From: Plantago major
Lineage: Eukaryota > Streptophyta > Magnoliopsida > Lamiales > Plantaginaceae
Assembly: GCA_026545765.1 (NCBI GenBank)
Contig: JAIFAC010000016.1
Span: forward strand, 248,001 to 312,000
DNA: 64,000 nucleotides
Direction of reading: 5' to 3'
Below the pieces are notes generated by a model. It made no database searches. It saw only the letters and a program-made list of their open reading frames with translations, and was not told the DNA's origin. Shown one piece after another: positions 15,078 through 26,340 of the stretch (positions within the stretch are counted from its first letter, which is position 1; the number at the start of each line of letters is the position of its first letter). The position numbers and the translations under genes are program-made.

Positions 15078-15183
15078 GTCAATTCTTGATTATCATACTA
15101 AATAAGAACTTCTTAAAATATTGTGCCATGATGGGAATGTAATGCATGTACTACAATTTTTATGTATGAAATTCGTTGATTAC
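15078..15183 (+). repeat. Diverged dispersed repeat, copy 1
   Basis: It starts with gtcaattcttgattatc followed by an A-rich stretch containing taaataagaac, and 79 bases after its start has ttttatgtatgaaattcg then ttgatta. The same pair of motifs, in the same order and about 79-94 bases apart, occurs at 19621 and 21543. The middle part aligns poorly. The family is unknown; chance similarity between AT-rich words is a real alternative. Confidence 0.4.
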
Positions 15184-18022
15184 ATGGACAGGTAATTTGT
15201 AGGCCGAATAACACTACTATTTATTTATTGAGTCTTCGCTGGTAGGTGTTCCAAGAATTAGGTCGTCTTGGTTAACGTTTTGGACTAAATTTGACTTAGC
15301 TCACTTCTATGTAGAAATGTCTTCTGTAAAAAGGATTTTAGATTCCATATTAGCATAATTATTAAATTTATCTATCATATATCATTTTTTAATATTTCAC
15401 ACCAAGAATGTTGTATTCTTTTATGCCCCGAAGGACTCTGCACTTTCTATAAATATACCTTGCTGCACAATCCGAAAACGAGAAGTTGAATTACTAAACC
15501 AAACATACATTAAGTATAAGCGCTTTATAAGCATTTTTGTATTGGGATTTCTTTAAATCGTGTATCTTTCTAATTTTATATTAACATCTCCTACTCTGAA
15601 TTACTACTATAATATCCTTATGTACCAATCAATTTTTACACCAATAACCTAACCGACTCTTCCTTGTGCTGTTAAAGTAGAAACTATGTACTACCAAGGC
15701 TTTCCTTCCATATTTTTTAGAAATAAGTGTGCATTGTGCTGTGGAAACTGAGAAAGGAACTTCGGTTAAATCGTTTGGACATAAAAAATATTAGTTATCC
15801 TCGCCGCTTTAGCTTTAGAAGCATTATAGAAGCAGTTATTCTGAGTTCTTAGTAGATAGAAACCGAAAGAAAAAAAGAAAGAATACCTTCATTAGTTGAA
15901 ATCGAGGCTTTCATCAATCACTGCCCATAAATTGGCTCAGTCCTCTAGATATCTTAGAGTTCGCTCTCTCTTAGGTAACTGCGAAATATAATGCTATATC
16001 CCCTAAACTAAATGCTATAATATAGAATATTATAGTATAGGTAAGTTAGCTTTGAAATAGAAAAGTTTTTGAAATCGAAAGAACTGCATCTAGGAAATCA
16101 GTTTGAAATTAAAAAATATATTATATATTCTTTTATGATGCCCCAGTATTGGATCTGGATAACCTATTGAATTATATTGAATTATTAAGTCAATTATATT
16201 CCGTTAGTAGATCTCTTAATGTATGCTTCCATACTTCTATAAACCGGTGTAGTATATTACTAGTATATAATAGGATTTGGTGCATAGCTTTGATCAAAGC
16301 CACTTTACAAAGTTACAAAGCATGAACAACAACAACTTAACTATAAAATTAGAAAATAAATAGGTATAAAAAAGGTACTTACTTTCTTTTTGAATAGCCT
16401 GATGCTGTTATATACTGTACTGTAAAACATAAACGAGTAGTAACAACGGCTACAGTGATCCAGTGAATGGCCCAATACACCGAGAACAAACTGTGGATGT
16501 AAGAACTTTGTATTTCCTACTATATTCTCTACTTGTAAAAAATAAAATAGCTATGCGGTGAATTCGTTGATTATCGATCCGAAAAGCACTTGTCGTTTGA
16601 ATGATATACATAAAGTAAGTAGTTCTTAGTCTTTCTCATTTATATTCCTGTGAAATCTTTCCCAACTTCCTTATTTTCGCAAGAACTAAGTAGTTACGTT
16701 ACGGTATTAAAAAATAATTTTAAATAAAGTCTACTCCGAATTACTTGAAAGGGGAAGCGTAACATTCTACAAATTCTACTACAGCAAGTAGTCCCTTAGG
16801 TAGGAACAACAAAAAAAATCATTAAAAACTCCGTACATATCAAATCCCAAGTAGATATAAGATTTTCTGCTTATGCCCATAACCATAAAGAAAAAGAGGA
16901 AAAGGAGTTAGGGCGAAACGAAAGAATTCTAGTCCAAGCATCCATCCAATACATAATAGTTTTTAATAAATAGTTCTCCAATAATATTTTTTTTATACAA
17001 AATTAGATAAAAAGACTAGATAAGATCCAGGATAACGAAAACTAATAATGTTTATAACTTGCGCAAAAACCCTATCTCCTCCCAAATTTCATATTTCAAT
17101 AAGTTAAGTATAAAATAGATATTTCTTTTCTATTCTCGCGATTTCCATTCTCCCCTCCTTTGTTCTCTAAGTCATCTTTCTTTTCCAAAAATCCATTCAG
17201 AATCAAATATAGAATTACACTTTTACTTTGTTGACGTAGTACGCAAAGACTCTGTAATTAGAATACTTTTCTTGATAAACAGGACACAAACACAAAACCT
17301 TTACTCCTCTATCTATTTAAAATATAAATTAAGCTAGATAAGCTAGAAAAAGGATATTGATCCAATCCAGAAAATGACCACACAGTAACAAACAGTATAT
17401 ATATTTTTTTTAGTCTTCTAAACAAAGGTATTAGATTATTAGGAGAGCGTCTACTCCAGACTTCCTTAATTAATAAAGAATTAGAAAGACAAGAAAGTTA
17501 TTATTTATTAGCAAGCAAGGGGAGCAGGCACATGAGGAATACTTTCTTTCTCATTTTTTGTCAAATTTGTAGAAGATTTCAATTAAAAATTAAAGGGGGT
17601 TAAATATACCCGGATTATCCGTGTTCATACTCTTTTTCTAGTTGGCATATTAATTATTAATAAAATAAAGGTAGCTTTTTTCTCACTTACCTCTCACGAT
17701 CTTACCTGCCGCGCTTTCTTTTACAAATAAATAAATAGTCTATCTAATTTTCGTTTTCTCGAAGTATCTTTAACGAATACTCGCCTCTTTCAAAATAAAG
17801 TAATTCCAGGAAATTATAAACCTACCCTAAGCGTTAACTAAGACAAATCAAATATTGAAGCAATAAAAAAAAGCAACTAAAAATAACTAGAATAAGGATT
17901 TGTAATAATGGAGGACCCCTTATTACAGGCAGAGAAGGTTAGGCAGGTAAATTATTGGTTATTAGGGGATTCATGCTAGGCCTCATTAACAAACAGAATC
18001 GATTCTCTTTTATTTAAATAGT

Positions 18023-18047
18023 TTTATATTATAGCTTTATATTATAG
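18023..18047. repeat. 12 bp direct repeat, 1 bp spacer
   Basis: The unit tttatattatag occurs at 18023 and again at 18036. Confidence 0.85.
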
Positions 18048-18853
18048 AAGAAGGAAAGCCAATTTAGACTGCTATCTATCGAATTCTCGTATATTTTTGT
18101 ATTCATTCTTTTTTTTACAATTCTTGGTGCAATTCTTTAATTTATTATTTATTACGAAATTTGGATATGCTTGGCTTGGATTCTTCTTATGATGGATACC
18201 TTTAAGCTACATACGCCGCTTTTCTTCCTGTTGTCGTGTCGTGCAATGCAAACCCTCTTTCTTTTCTAATCTTTCTTTTATACTATGCCTCTAAAGTCCT
18301 AGTAGTTACTTCGTTATTTGCTCTGTATGTTCTATACTGCGAAAAGTCTTTCTCACAAAATTCTTGACTTCTTTTTCCTGTTCTTACCAATAGGTGTCTA
18401 TATCTTCTACTTTATAAAAAGGAAAAGTTCTGCATTTGTTGTTGTTTCATTTAATAAAGCATATTCTTCTGGGCCGGCAAAGGGAATTCAATTCTAAATC
18501 TCCTTCCAAAACATATTCCAAAGCAGAGAACTCATTTTTATAACACCATAAAAAAAAAGACATAAGTGAAGTGAGATCGACATGAAATCATATTATAAAA
18601 AGTTAAAAGGTAAATAGATTCTGAAAGCATGCTAGAAACTATACTGAGTTTTTAGTTCGTAAAACAACCAGTTATATCAGAGAAGTTTTAATTCATATCT
18701 ATAACTGTAATAATAAAGTATAAAGAGTAATTTGCCACTACCGAGTTTTTTTTAGCTACTAGTCTTCGTAATTTGTAGAAGTAAAGGTATATTTTTTATA
18801 TTACATCGAAAGCATTCACTGTATAGGATTATATAAGAAATTTCTTATAATGT

Positions 18854-18890
18854 GGTCATGATGCAGGATATCCATCACAGAGTGAACTCT
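18854..18890 (+). repeat. Diverged direct repeat, copy 1 (pair with 22806)
   Basis: The core tcatgatgcaggatatcca is followed by tcac and gtgaact. It aligns with tcatgctgcaggatacca, then gtcac and gtgtcaact, near 22806. By eye, about three quarters of some 40 positions agree, including many G and C bases, which makes chance less likely than for AT-only words. Function and family are unknown. Confidence 0.45.
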
Positions 18891-19188
18891 GGTTTTTTCA
18901 TGATAGACATAAAATGAAACGAATTATAAATCTCTTGAATTTCTTATAATTATTCGCTACACTATTTTAGTAAGATCTCTCTTTATTAGAATTAGAACAT
19001 AGGAAGGTTTCGGAAACAGAAACTATACCCATTAGATACTTTAAGTTTGGATTGCTTGTATTTTTTTAAAAGCTAGTTGGAAGTCAAGATTCCTTCTAGC
19101 TGAGTCAAAGAAAAAGACTTCCTCCCTATTACCTTGAATCGCGTAAAGCATGCAAAATTTTTTTATCGCTATATTTTTTCGCTATATA

Positions 19189-19240
19189 ATAAGATACTAT
19201 ATATAAGATACTATATACTATATACTATATATAAGAATAT
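19189..19240. repeat. Compound tandem repeat
   Basis: The 14 bp unit ataagatactatat occurs twice (19189 and 19203), followed by repeated 7 bp actatat units. It looks like successive slippage events. Confidence 0.85.
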
Positions 19241-19620
19241 ATAAGAAACATAATTCACAGATAGGAATAAGTTGGGACTATTCGTAAAATTTATTTAGAT
19301 ATAAAAGATTGATTGGATTTATGATAAGTAGAGAGAGATACTGAAAAGGCAAACATAATTGTTAATAAAAGATATGTATGTATGGCGACTGGTACACGTA
19401 GCTTACCCACTTGACATAAACTTTTGCCTGTATGTATGTATGTCAGTGATTGATGATCTATATCTGGAAATGCTTTATAAGAGATAAGTGGTTGCCAAAG
19501 TGTAGAACCTTCTCGTGAGAAACTACTCCCGGAAGAAAAAATTACTTTGAAATAGATTACTAAATTCTTTAAAATGCCAACACCGGACCCAAATCAAAAG
19601 ATTCGGCTTAGGAAAACAAC

Positions 19621-19742
19621 CTCAATTATTAATTATCTTATCACGTTAAATAGAAACTCGCTTAAAGAGTGGGAAGAAAGATTCTAACACCAAGTAAAAA
19701 ACTCCCTGTTTTATGTTTTATGAATGAGAAATTTATTAATTA
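19621..19742 (+). repeat. Diverged dispersed repeat, copy 2
   Basis: It begins ctcaattattaattatc, continues with ttaaatagaaactcg and, 94 bases from the start, reaches gttttatgaatgagaaattt and ttaatta. It is preceded by gaaaacaac, much like the sequence before the 21543 copy (gaaaacaat). It shares the two-motif order with copies at 15078 and 21543. Confidence 0.4.
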
Positions 19743-19882
19743 CTACGAAGATACAAACGATTTAGAATGGAACTAGAAACAAACAAAACGGAAACGCGCA
19801 TAGGAAAATGGAAAAGGTAGGCTTGATTTCGGGAATACCGAATAATTTTAGAATACACTGTTACTTTAATCCTTAGAAGTTC

Positions 19883-19906
19883 TATCTTAATAGATATCTT
19901 AATAGA
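19883..19906. repeat. 12 bp perfect tandem doublet
   Basis: The unit tatcttaataga occurs twice in direct succession. Confidence 0.9.
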
Positions 19907-21542
19907 TTTTAATAATAGATAATATTTCTTAGATAAACAACATATTTCAATACTTTCCTATTTATTCTTATTCTTCTTATTATTTTATACGATATATCCT
20001 TTTTTCCTAACCGAAAAAACTAAAAACCTTTTTTTGTTGTAATATTATTAAATTAACTAGTTAAAAGTAAATGAACACCCTTTTTGTCTCCTTATGACTT
20101 AGATTCTATTCCTAGCATGGCTTCTTGGATATTCTATAAACATCCTTAGAGAAACCACCAAAGCAAGAAAACAATGTAGGGAGAGTACATGAATCTTAAA
20201 TTATGTGATAGGAGCTCAAAATAGTATGATTATAGAAAGTTATACGCTCTTAATAACGGTGTACCCTGCCCTGTAAGAGAATATAGAAATAATGGAGAAG
20301 TACTTTATGAGATATCACTCATTTTTTTAGTAAAGGCAGACACAAACCTAATGTTGTTCCAAAACACATACCTTGGGGTAGATTATCTTGTAAACATAAG
20401 TTTGTACCATACCACACCCCTTCTCATCTTATAATTCGAAATATTATTTTGGGGCTAGAAGATAAGATCCAAAAAGGAGAAATTAGACTATATATAATAT
20501 TTTGTTAAAAAAGTTATTAGGTATACCACGAAAAATGCTTGAAATGATGTACATTATAATTATCATGTCTTTGCTGTGTTAGGCGTTAAAAGATAAAGAC
20601 TAGGCATTGGGTCCTTTCTAGTTTATACCCGGTTCATAAAGAACATTCTATCTGCAGCACATATATTTAGTCCAGCAATTACCCCGTTTATATATATAGT
20701 TTTTTTATACATAGTTCTTAGGTAGACTTAATTATACCGTAGAATTATCTGTTGTAAATACTTATTTTAGATCTCTTCTTTATAAGCTGTTATCCTTGAT
20801 TTATCTCAAAAGAAAAATATGAAAGTGGAAGTCCAAAAGAAGCGTCTTCACTGATTATAGTTTGAAATGCTTAGTTTTGTAACAGAACTAAAAAGACAAA
20901 AAGTAAGAAATCCGCGGATTATAACTTCAACTTCCCGTACTCGCGTGATGAAGACTCCCTATTCGATTACCCTCCATTATATTTCCATTACATTAATAGA
21001 CAAGGCGTTTGCTCCTAAACAAAATACTGCAATCGGCGAAGACGTATCCTATGCCTGACTGATTTTATATTATAGATCACTTTAGAATTACTATAACTAC
21101 CTATACTACTATGCCTTTGAGTTTCGAGGCTTAGAATAGAAAGTCTACCAACTCCAACGTCTTACTCTTGTCCTTCCTTGTCCTTGTCTTTTCAACATGA
21201 TGCATCGTCTTCCTTTTAGGTACCTATTTTAGAAGCAGCTATTATGTATGGAAAATATGAGTTGTTGGCCTAAGAAAATGAATACCTTTACCTTGAGGGT
21301 GGGGTGGATCTCCTAACTGACATAAATTTGTATCTTTCACTTTATAGTTTGATTCTTGTTGTTGTTTGATGTATTCGAAAACATTTATTGTACGCTAGAA
21401 AAATACTTGGAAGTGAATAAGTTTTTGGGCTTGTCTTGTCTACGTTCGAATGTGGTACTCATTTAGTTAGAATTATAGAAGGAAATATATTCTTACTCCT
21501 ATATCCTAAACAGAAATCCATTTTATATACGTCGAAAACAAT

Positions 21543-21659
21543 GTCAGTTATTGATTATCTTAAATAGAAATCTTCACAAACAAAGACTAGGCTGTGGGCA
21601 TGCTACATATAATATACCCAGACAAACTCCAAGTTTTATGAATGAAATTTTTGTTGATT
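21543..21659 (+). repeat. Diverged dispersed repeat, copy 3
   Basis: It begins gtcagttattgattatc then ttaaatagaaatc, and 90 bases from the start has gttttatgaatgaaattt and tgttgatt. This is the copy closest to an apparent consensus. The element type is not recognisable. Confidence 0.4.
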
Positions 21660-21781
21660 GTAGAGATAGAATAGACTATATACTATAATTAAGCAATCCT
21701 AATAAATACAGAGAAGTAATTAATCTATATTAATCTACAAAGAATTATCTATCCATTAGTAAATAAAAGGGGCACAGGCAA

Positions 21782-21810
21782 ATATATATATATATATATA
21801 ATATATATAT
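21782..21810. repeat. AT microsatellite
   Basis: Alternating TA with one break, about 29 bases. Confidence 0.9.
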
Positions 21811-22737
21811 CCAGATAAGGACACAACAAAGGCAGCTACTAAATAGATAATGAAAGCGAGAACCAAGAATTCTACTCTTCCATATATACTCATATATAAT
21901 ATAATAGATCGATTAAAATTCCACAAATCCCTATAAATAAAATATCCCGTATGACTTTCTTGTAAGTACAAATGTATATAAATGTAAAGTAGAGACGAAT
22001 TCAATTAGCAAGGAAAAACCATAGAAGATTAAAGCACATCCATTAACTCACATTATCGATCATTTGTAAACCATTGTTACTTAATAAAAAAAGTAAGAAA
22101 GTTGAAGATGAAGAGAGAGGCAGTCACCCCATACAAATTGTGGGTAATCGCTTCGAGGATTTCCTTTGTTCTATATTATATAATATATTTACTTTATATG
22201 TCGAGTCGAGTGAAAGAAGAGGTAAATGATATAAAATAAAAGAAGTTTGTCAGAAGTTGCTAGTAGCATACATTATTCTATTTTGAGAACTTGCCCTAAA
22301 TTATCTTTATTTATATATTAGAAAATATATTAGAAATGAAACACATACTTAGTAAACGATTTATTTGCGCGATACTATTTCTATATACTGTACTTAGGGA
22401 ATTAAGAAATAATCATAATAAATAAGGGAAATCTTGATGATACTTTCCTTATACATAGACAAAAAGATAAAGAAGGGGTTGCTTTGTACTATGTATTTGT
22501 AAATTATATAATATAATAGAGATAGATTATTATGTTGTCAATCAAACAATGTAGATTCTTGATTACCGCAGTAAACAAAAACTCTCGAAAAGAGATAGTC
22601 GTGATGCCCGTCTGTAAACTCCCATTTTATTTTTATTAATAATACGAAAATATAAGGTTACCCCAGTATTATTCTACTTTTTTATACTATTTTTTTCATA
22701 TTTTGGTTTAGACAGGCATCTAAGTGAAATTTATGAA

Positions 22738-22772
22738 TTGGGATAAACAACGTCAATTATTGACTATCCCAA
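22738..22772. repeat. Nested inverted repeat containing the dispersed motif
   Basis: An 8 bp stem (ttgggata with tatcccaa) encloses aacaac and a second palindrome, gtcaat-t-attgac, directly against the right arm. The inner palindrome is also this locus's copy of the first motif of the dispersed repeat, though the second motif is missing downstream. It could form a hairpin with a 6-base bulge. Whether it is functional is unknown. Confidence 0.5.
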
Positions 22773-22805
22773 TAATAGAATAGAAGGAAAATTCCGGAAA
22801 GGTTG

Positions 22806-22846
22806 GATCATGCTGCAGGATACCAGTCACCCGTGTCAACTACGAT
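22806..22846 (+). repeat. Diverged direct repeat, copy 2 (pair with 18854)
   Basis: It contains tcatgctgcaggatacca followed by gtcac and gtgtcaact, matching the copy at 18854 with small insertions and deletions. It lies about 30 bases after the nested inverted repeat at 22738; copy 1 has instead an 18 bp palindrome (18832-18849) immediately upstream. Confidence 0.45.
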
Positions 22847-23094
22847 TTCAATACATGTAAGATTATAAAAGGCATATTTACTTGGAGTAATTAAGTTATG
22901 TATTATTTATATTTATTAGAGTGCTTGAGAGAGCAAAACCACCATTTGATGAATGAATTATTCCATGGACGAGACAGATTTAGCGAACACGTATAAAAAC
23001 AGCCAGCGCTAGGCGTGTAGTATACCTAAGAGAAAGAAGAAACATTAGATGCACTATATATTTATAATTATCTTACTCTTCTATTATCTCGTAT

Positions 23095-23112
23095 CTATCA
23101 TAACTATCATAA
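23095..23112. repeat. 9 bp perfect tandem doublet
   Basis: The unit ctatcataa occurs twice in direct succession. Confidence 0.8.
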
Positions 23113-25337
23113 AAAGGATCCCGCAAAAAAGTAGTACCAACTTTCATTGAAATTCCTTGTACTTGTATTCAGGGCATGCATGGCAGAACGCCGTCTCATA
23201 TAGAAAAAAGGAAAAGATAGAAAAAGAAGAGAAGAAGACAACAGTCAAAGTATATGTACAGTACTAAAAACGTAAGACAGCTCTTATTGTGTATTTCTTA
23301 TTAGTAGTAAACCAACCAAGTTCTTTGTGCAACTTTATTGATTTTTAAGACACCAAAAACGTTACTCATTTTATTAGTCAAGGATATAGAAGTCATTTCG
23401 ACGGTCTGCTCACAGGTAGATCCAAAAAGAGGGTTTATAATAAGTCTTTAGATTACAACAAGGAATACTTTATAAAAAACTATAAGTAAAAGCTGTTAAG
23501 GCAAATATAGAGGCCTAATGAGAGAACTCTTATAATAAAGAAATATAATGTACTTCCATTCATAATAGTGCGTAATATAATAAGTAATAAATATTAGATT
23601 GCCTTGGTAGCTTCGTTCTTTTGAACAGAGTATGTAGTTGTTTCTGATATAAATCTAGTTATCCGCTTATAATCTTGGCATATACTGGGAATAACCCTAT
23701 TTAATTAAAGAGTCCTTTAATTTAAAACAAAGAAGAAAAAGGAATTTGCTTGTAAGTGATACACTAATTGGTATAGTAGATACTACTTATGTACTATGGT
23801 CTTAGAAATTATTAAAAAGTATGCTTGTTAAATAAAATGAAATCTAGGTTATCTCCTTGGTCACAATATAGTATTTTGTACTTGGATTAATATTTGGGAA
23901 TATATAATTATTAGTCTAACTTAATGTATTATGCCTTTAGTAACTCCATATAATAGGGAGTAATGGGAGTAGAAGGAAAATAGAACAAATCTAAAAAATG
24001 TAGCTTGAGTTTTCCTTCCTAATTAATATAGCACATGTTTTCTTACCCACCAAGTACAAATTGTTCTGACCTTAGTCCTATTACATACTACGATTACCTT
24101 TACCTAAGACTCTACTTTCTCCCTTTCAAGAAAATTATCAGGTATTATTTTCCTTTTATCTTCTTCGGTTTATATTATAGCATACAACAAAAAACATTTA
24201 GATTACCAAGAGTACTTGATATAAGAATCAATTATATACCAATATAAACAAGAAAATACACACACATCGCTGAAATTATATTATGAAAACGCGTTTAAAC
24301 ACAATTTATATATATAGGTGTAATTATGCGTAAAGAATCTTATACGACATTTCTTATATACAATTTATGACAACACTGTTAGAGAGCTACTCTTACTTTT
24401 TGGTGGTTTGACTTGGTAATCTATATTATTCTACCCCACACTTAAGAATTTTTAAAGGTTAAAGGGATATTAATAAAATGTGTTAAGAAAACTAGAAGGT
24501 GGTATTACAGCGCCGAATATAACAAAAAGGTAGAGTTATACGCCATTAGGGCATATTTACTTTGAAGTACTTAATAAAATTGAAGAGATACACTACTTTA
24601 TATAGAATTTGTTAGAGCTACACCTAATAAGACTAAAGAAATTATTGTTCACTTGACTACAACTTTATAACCTATACACTATAATATAGAAACATAATAG
24701 ATATCACACGTATTTGACAAACCTAATACCAAATTAACTGTATGCAATAGTAACTCCTTCTCAATTTCTTTATAACTTAAAATGAGGAATATGGCACACA
24801 ATATAACTCTTAACCAACCAATTCATTATAATTTCTCATTCATAATAAATCAATTACCCCCCAAGCAACAAACAAATTAAGTACGTACAATCCTTTTTTT
24901 TGGAATATAAGTAGGCTTATAAAAATATAAATTGAGCTAGAGGCTTTAGGTCAGTTAAATAAAATGAAAAGGTCTGGATATACGTGTATAGTTATTAAAA
25001 CAAGAGTTTATTGGATGTAATGTAGAGGGAGCATAATTGATGAATACCTTTTTTGAATGAATATATAAAATAGAATAGGTAATTTACGCTGCGTGTAATA
25101 TTTATTTATATACTTGTAACTCTATATATTAATATATTGAAATATTGAAAAACCAAAAACATTGGAAGGTATTATATAGAACCCTTCTAGGAATAGGAAA
25201 AGTCAAGAGGTTATCTAAGGTATAAAGAGCTTGCTGCGTTTGGCAGACAACTTATTTATAGTACAATTTGATATTCTAAGGGTTAACTTCTTAATGAAAT
25301 TTCATATTTTATAGGTATTGGCTCTTGAGTCCATGTT

Positions 25338-25340
<3 letters not shown>

Positions 25341-25368
<28 letters not shown>
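25341..25368. repeat. (TA)14 microsatellite
   Basis: A perfect TA tract inside a RIP-like block. Confidence 0.95.
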
Positions 25369-26320
25369 CTTAAACTTAATAGGTAAGAAAAACTATAATT
25401 ATATGGCGGGAAATTAAAGGATATCTTAATATTTCTATTCTAAGTTAATCTCTTCTTACTCCTTGCCGAGTCAAGGTACCATGGGTTTTGTTCACACTAA
25501 TAATTTAGTATTTTTTTAGTATTTAAGGGGTATTTTAGAAAATGTGTGTACTCCAAGAATTTACTTTTGTTAGAACTTATTTAAGAAAATTAGGGTATTA
25601 CTCTTTTAACTCTTATTATGAGCAACACTTCGAAAACATTTTTTTATTATACCTAGTGATAAAGGCTATAATTTTAAAGATATGCTAGAACTATATTAGG
25701 GGGAAACATTTGTATTCTTACTTGTATTTTTAGATAATTTCTTTAAGGTATACTTTTCTGTTTTTGGATTAGTCCTATTATTATGTACTGTGTTCTTTAC
25801 TCTGTAGTGTATATTTCTTATTAGGATATTGTATATGCATATGTACTAGAATTCCATCTATTTTATACTGTGAAGTTAAGATAAGAAATACCTTGTCTTT
25901 GTCATTTATAATGTGTACATAAAGCGTGTTAACTAGTCTACTCTGCTCTTTACAGTCCGAAATAAACCCTAAAGTATTTTTATTACCTACGCGTGTTACT
26001 TCACCTACCTAATATTCCTTATATATTATAACTTTTCTATATAGGATAGGCGATGAAATCCAATATTGGGGATCTAAGTAAAAAATAATATAAAAACACC
26101 GAATGCGTGGTTATAAGTTACAAGTACAACAAAGAGTACACTAATAAATGAAAGGTATAATAGGTTAGCCTCCCTTATATACATTTCTAAGTACACTATC
26201 TTGCTTGGTATAAGAATTATTCATTACTTTATCAGGATATTCTTCTTTTAGGTAGGCTTATACATGACACCTTATAATTTATATACTTTTATGAGACTGT
26301 AAGCTATACTTATACCCTTA

Positions 26321-26340
26321 CTTGTAAAAACTTGTAAAAA
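26321..26340. repeat. 10 bp perfect tandem doublet
   Basis: The unit cttgtaaaaa occurs twice in direct succession. Confidence 0.85.

Larger units (their letters stand above)
1..23500. other. AT-rich non-coding block without strong RIP signature
   Basis: No gene is supported here. Open frames are at most 109 codons (8699-9028, minus strand), match no family I know and are no longer than chance predicts. CpA and TpG are not depleted: in 11941-12000 I count CpA+TpG 9 against ApC+GpT 5, and TpA 1 against ApT 4; in 16441-16500 the first ratio is 12 to 11. The block holds scattered poly-A and poly-T runs, AT microsatellites, many perfect 10-15 bp tandem doublets and, from 15 to 23 kb, a few diverged dispersed repeats (all listed separately). 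Short TpA-rich stretches occur at about 15980-16060 and 22140-22540. I see no RNA gene or promoter architecture. The best inference is decayed intergenic or centromere-like DNA; its origin is unknown. Confidence 0.6.

Noticed and set aside
18832-18849. Perfect 18 bp palindrome
   Set aside because: About one such palindrome is expected by chance in 64 kb at this base composition, so it is not evidence of function on its own.
24833-24860. Minus-strand match to the second motif of the dispersed repeat (aatttctcattcata)
   Set aside because: The first motif is missing at the expected distance and the word is almost all A and T; treated as chance.
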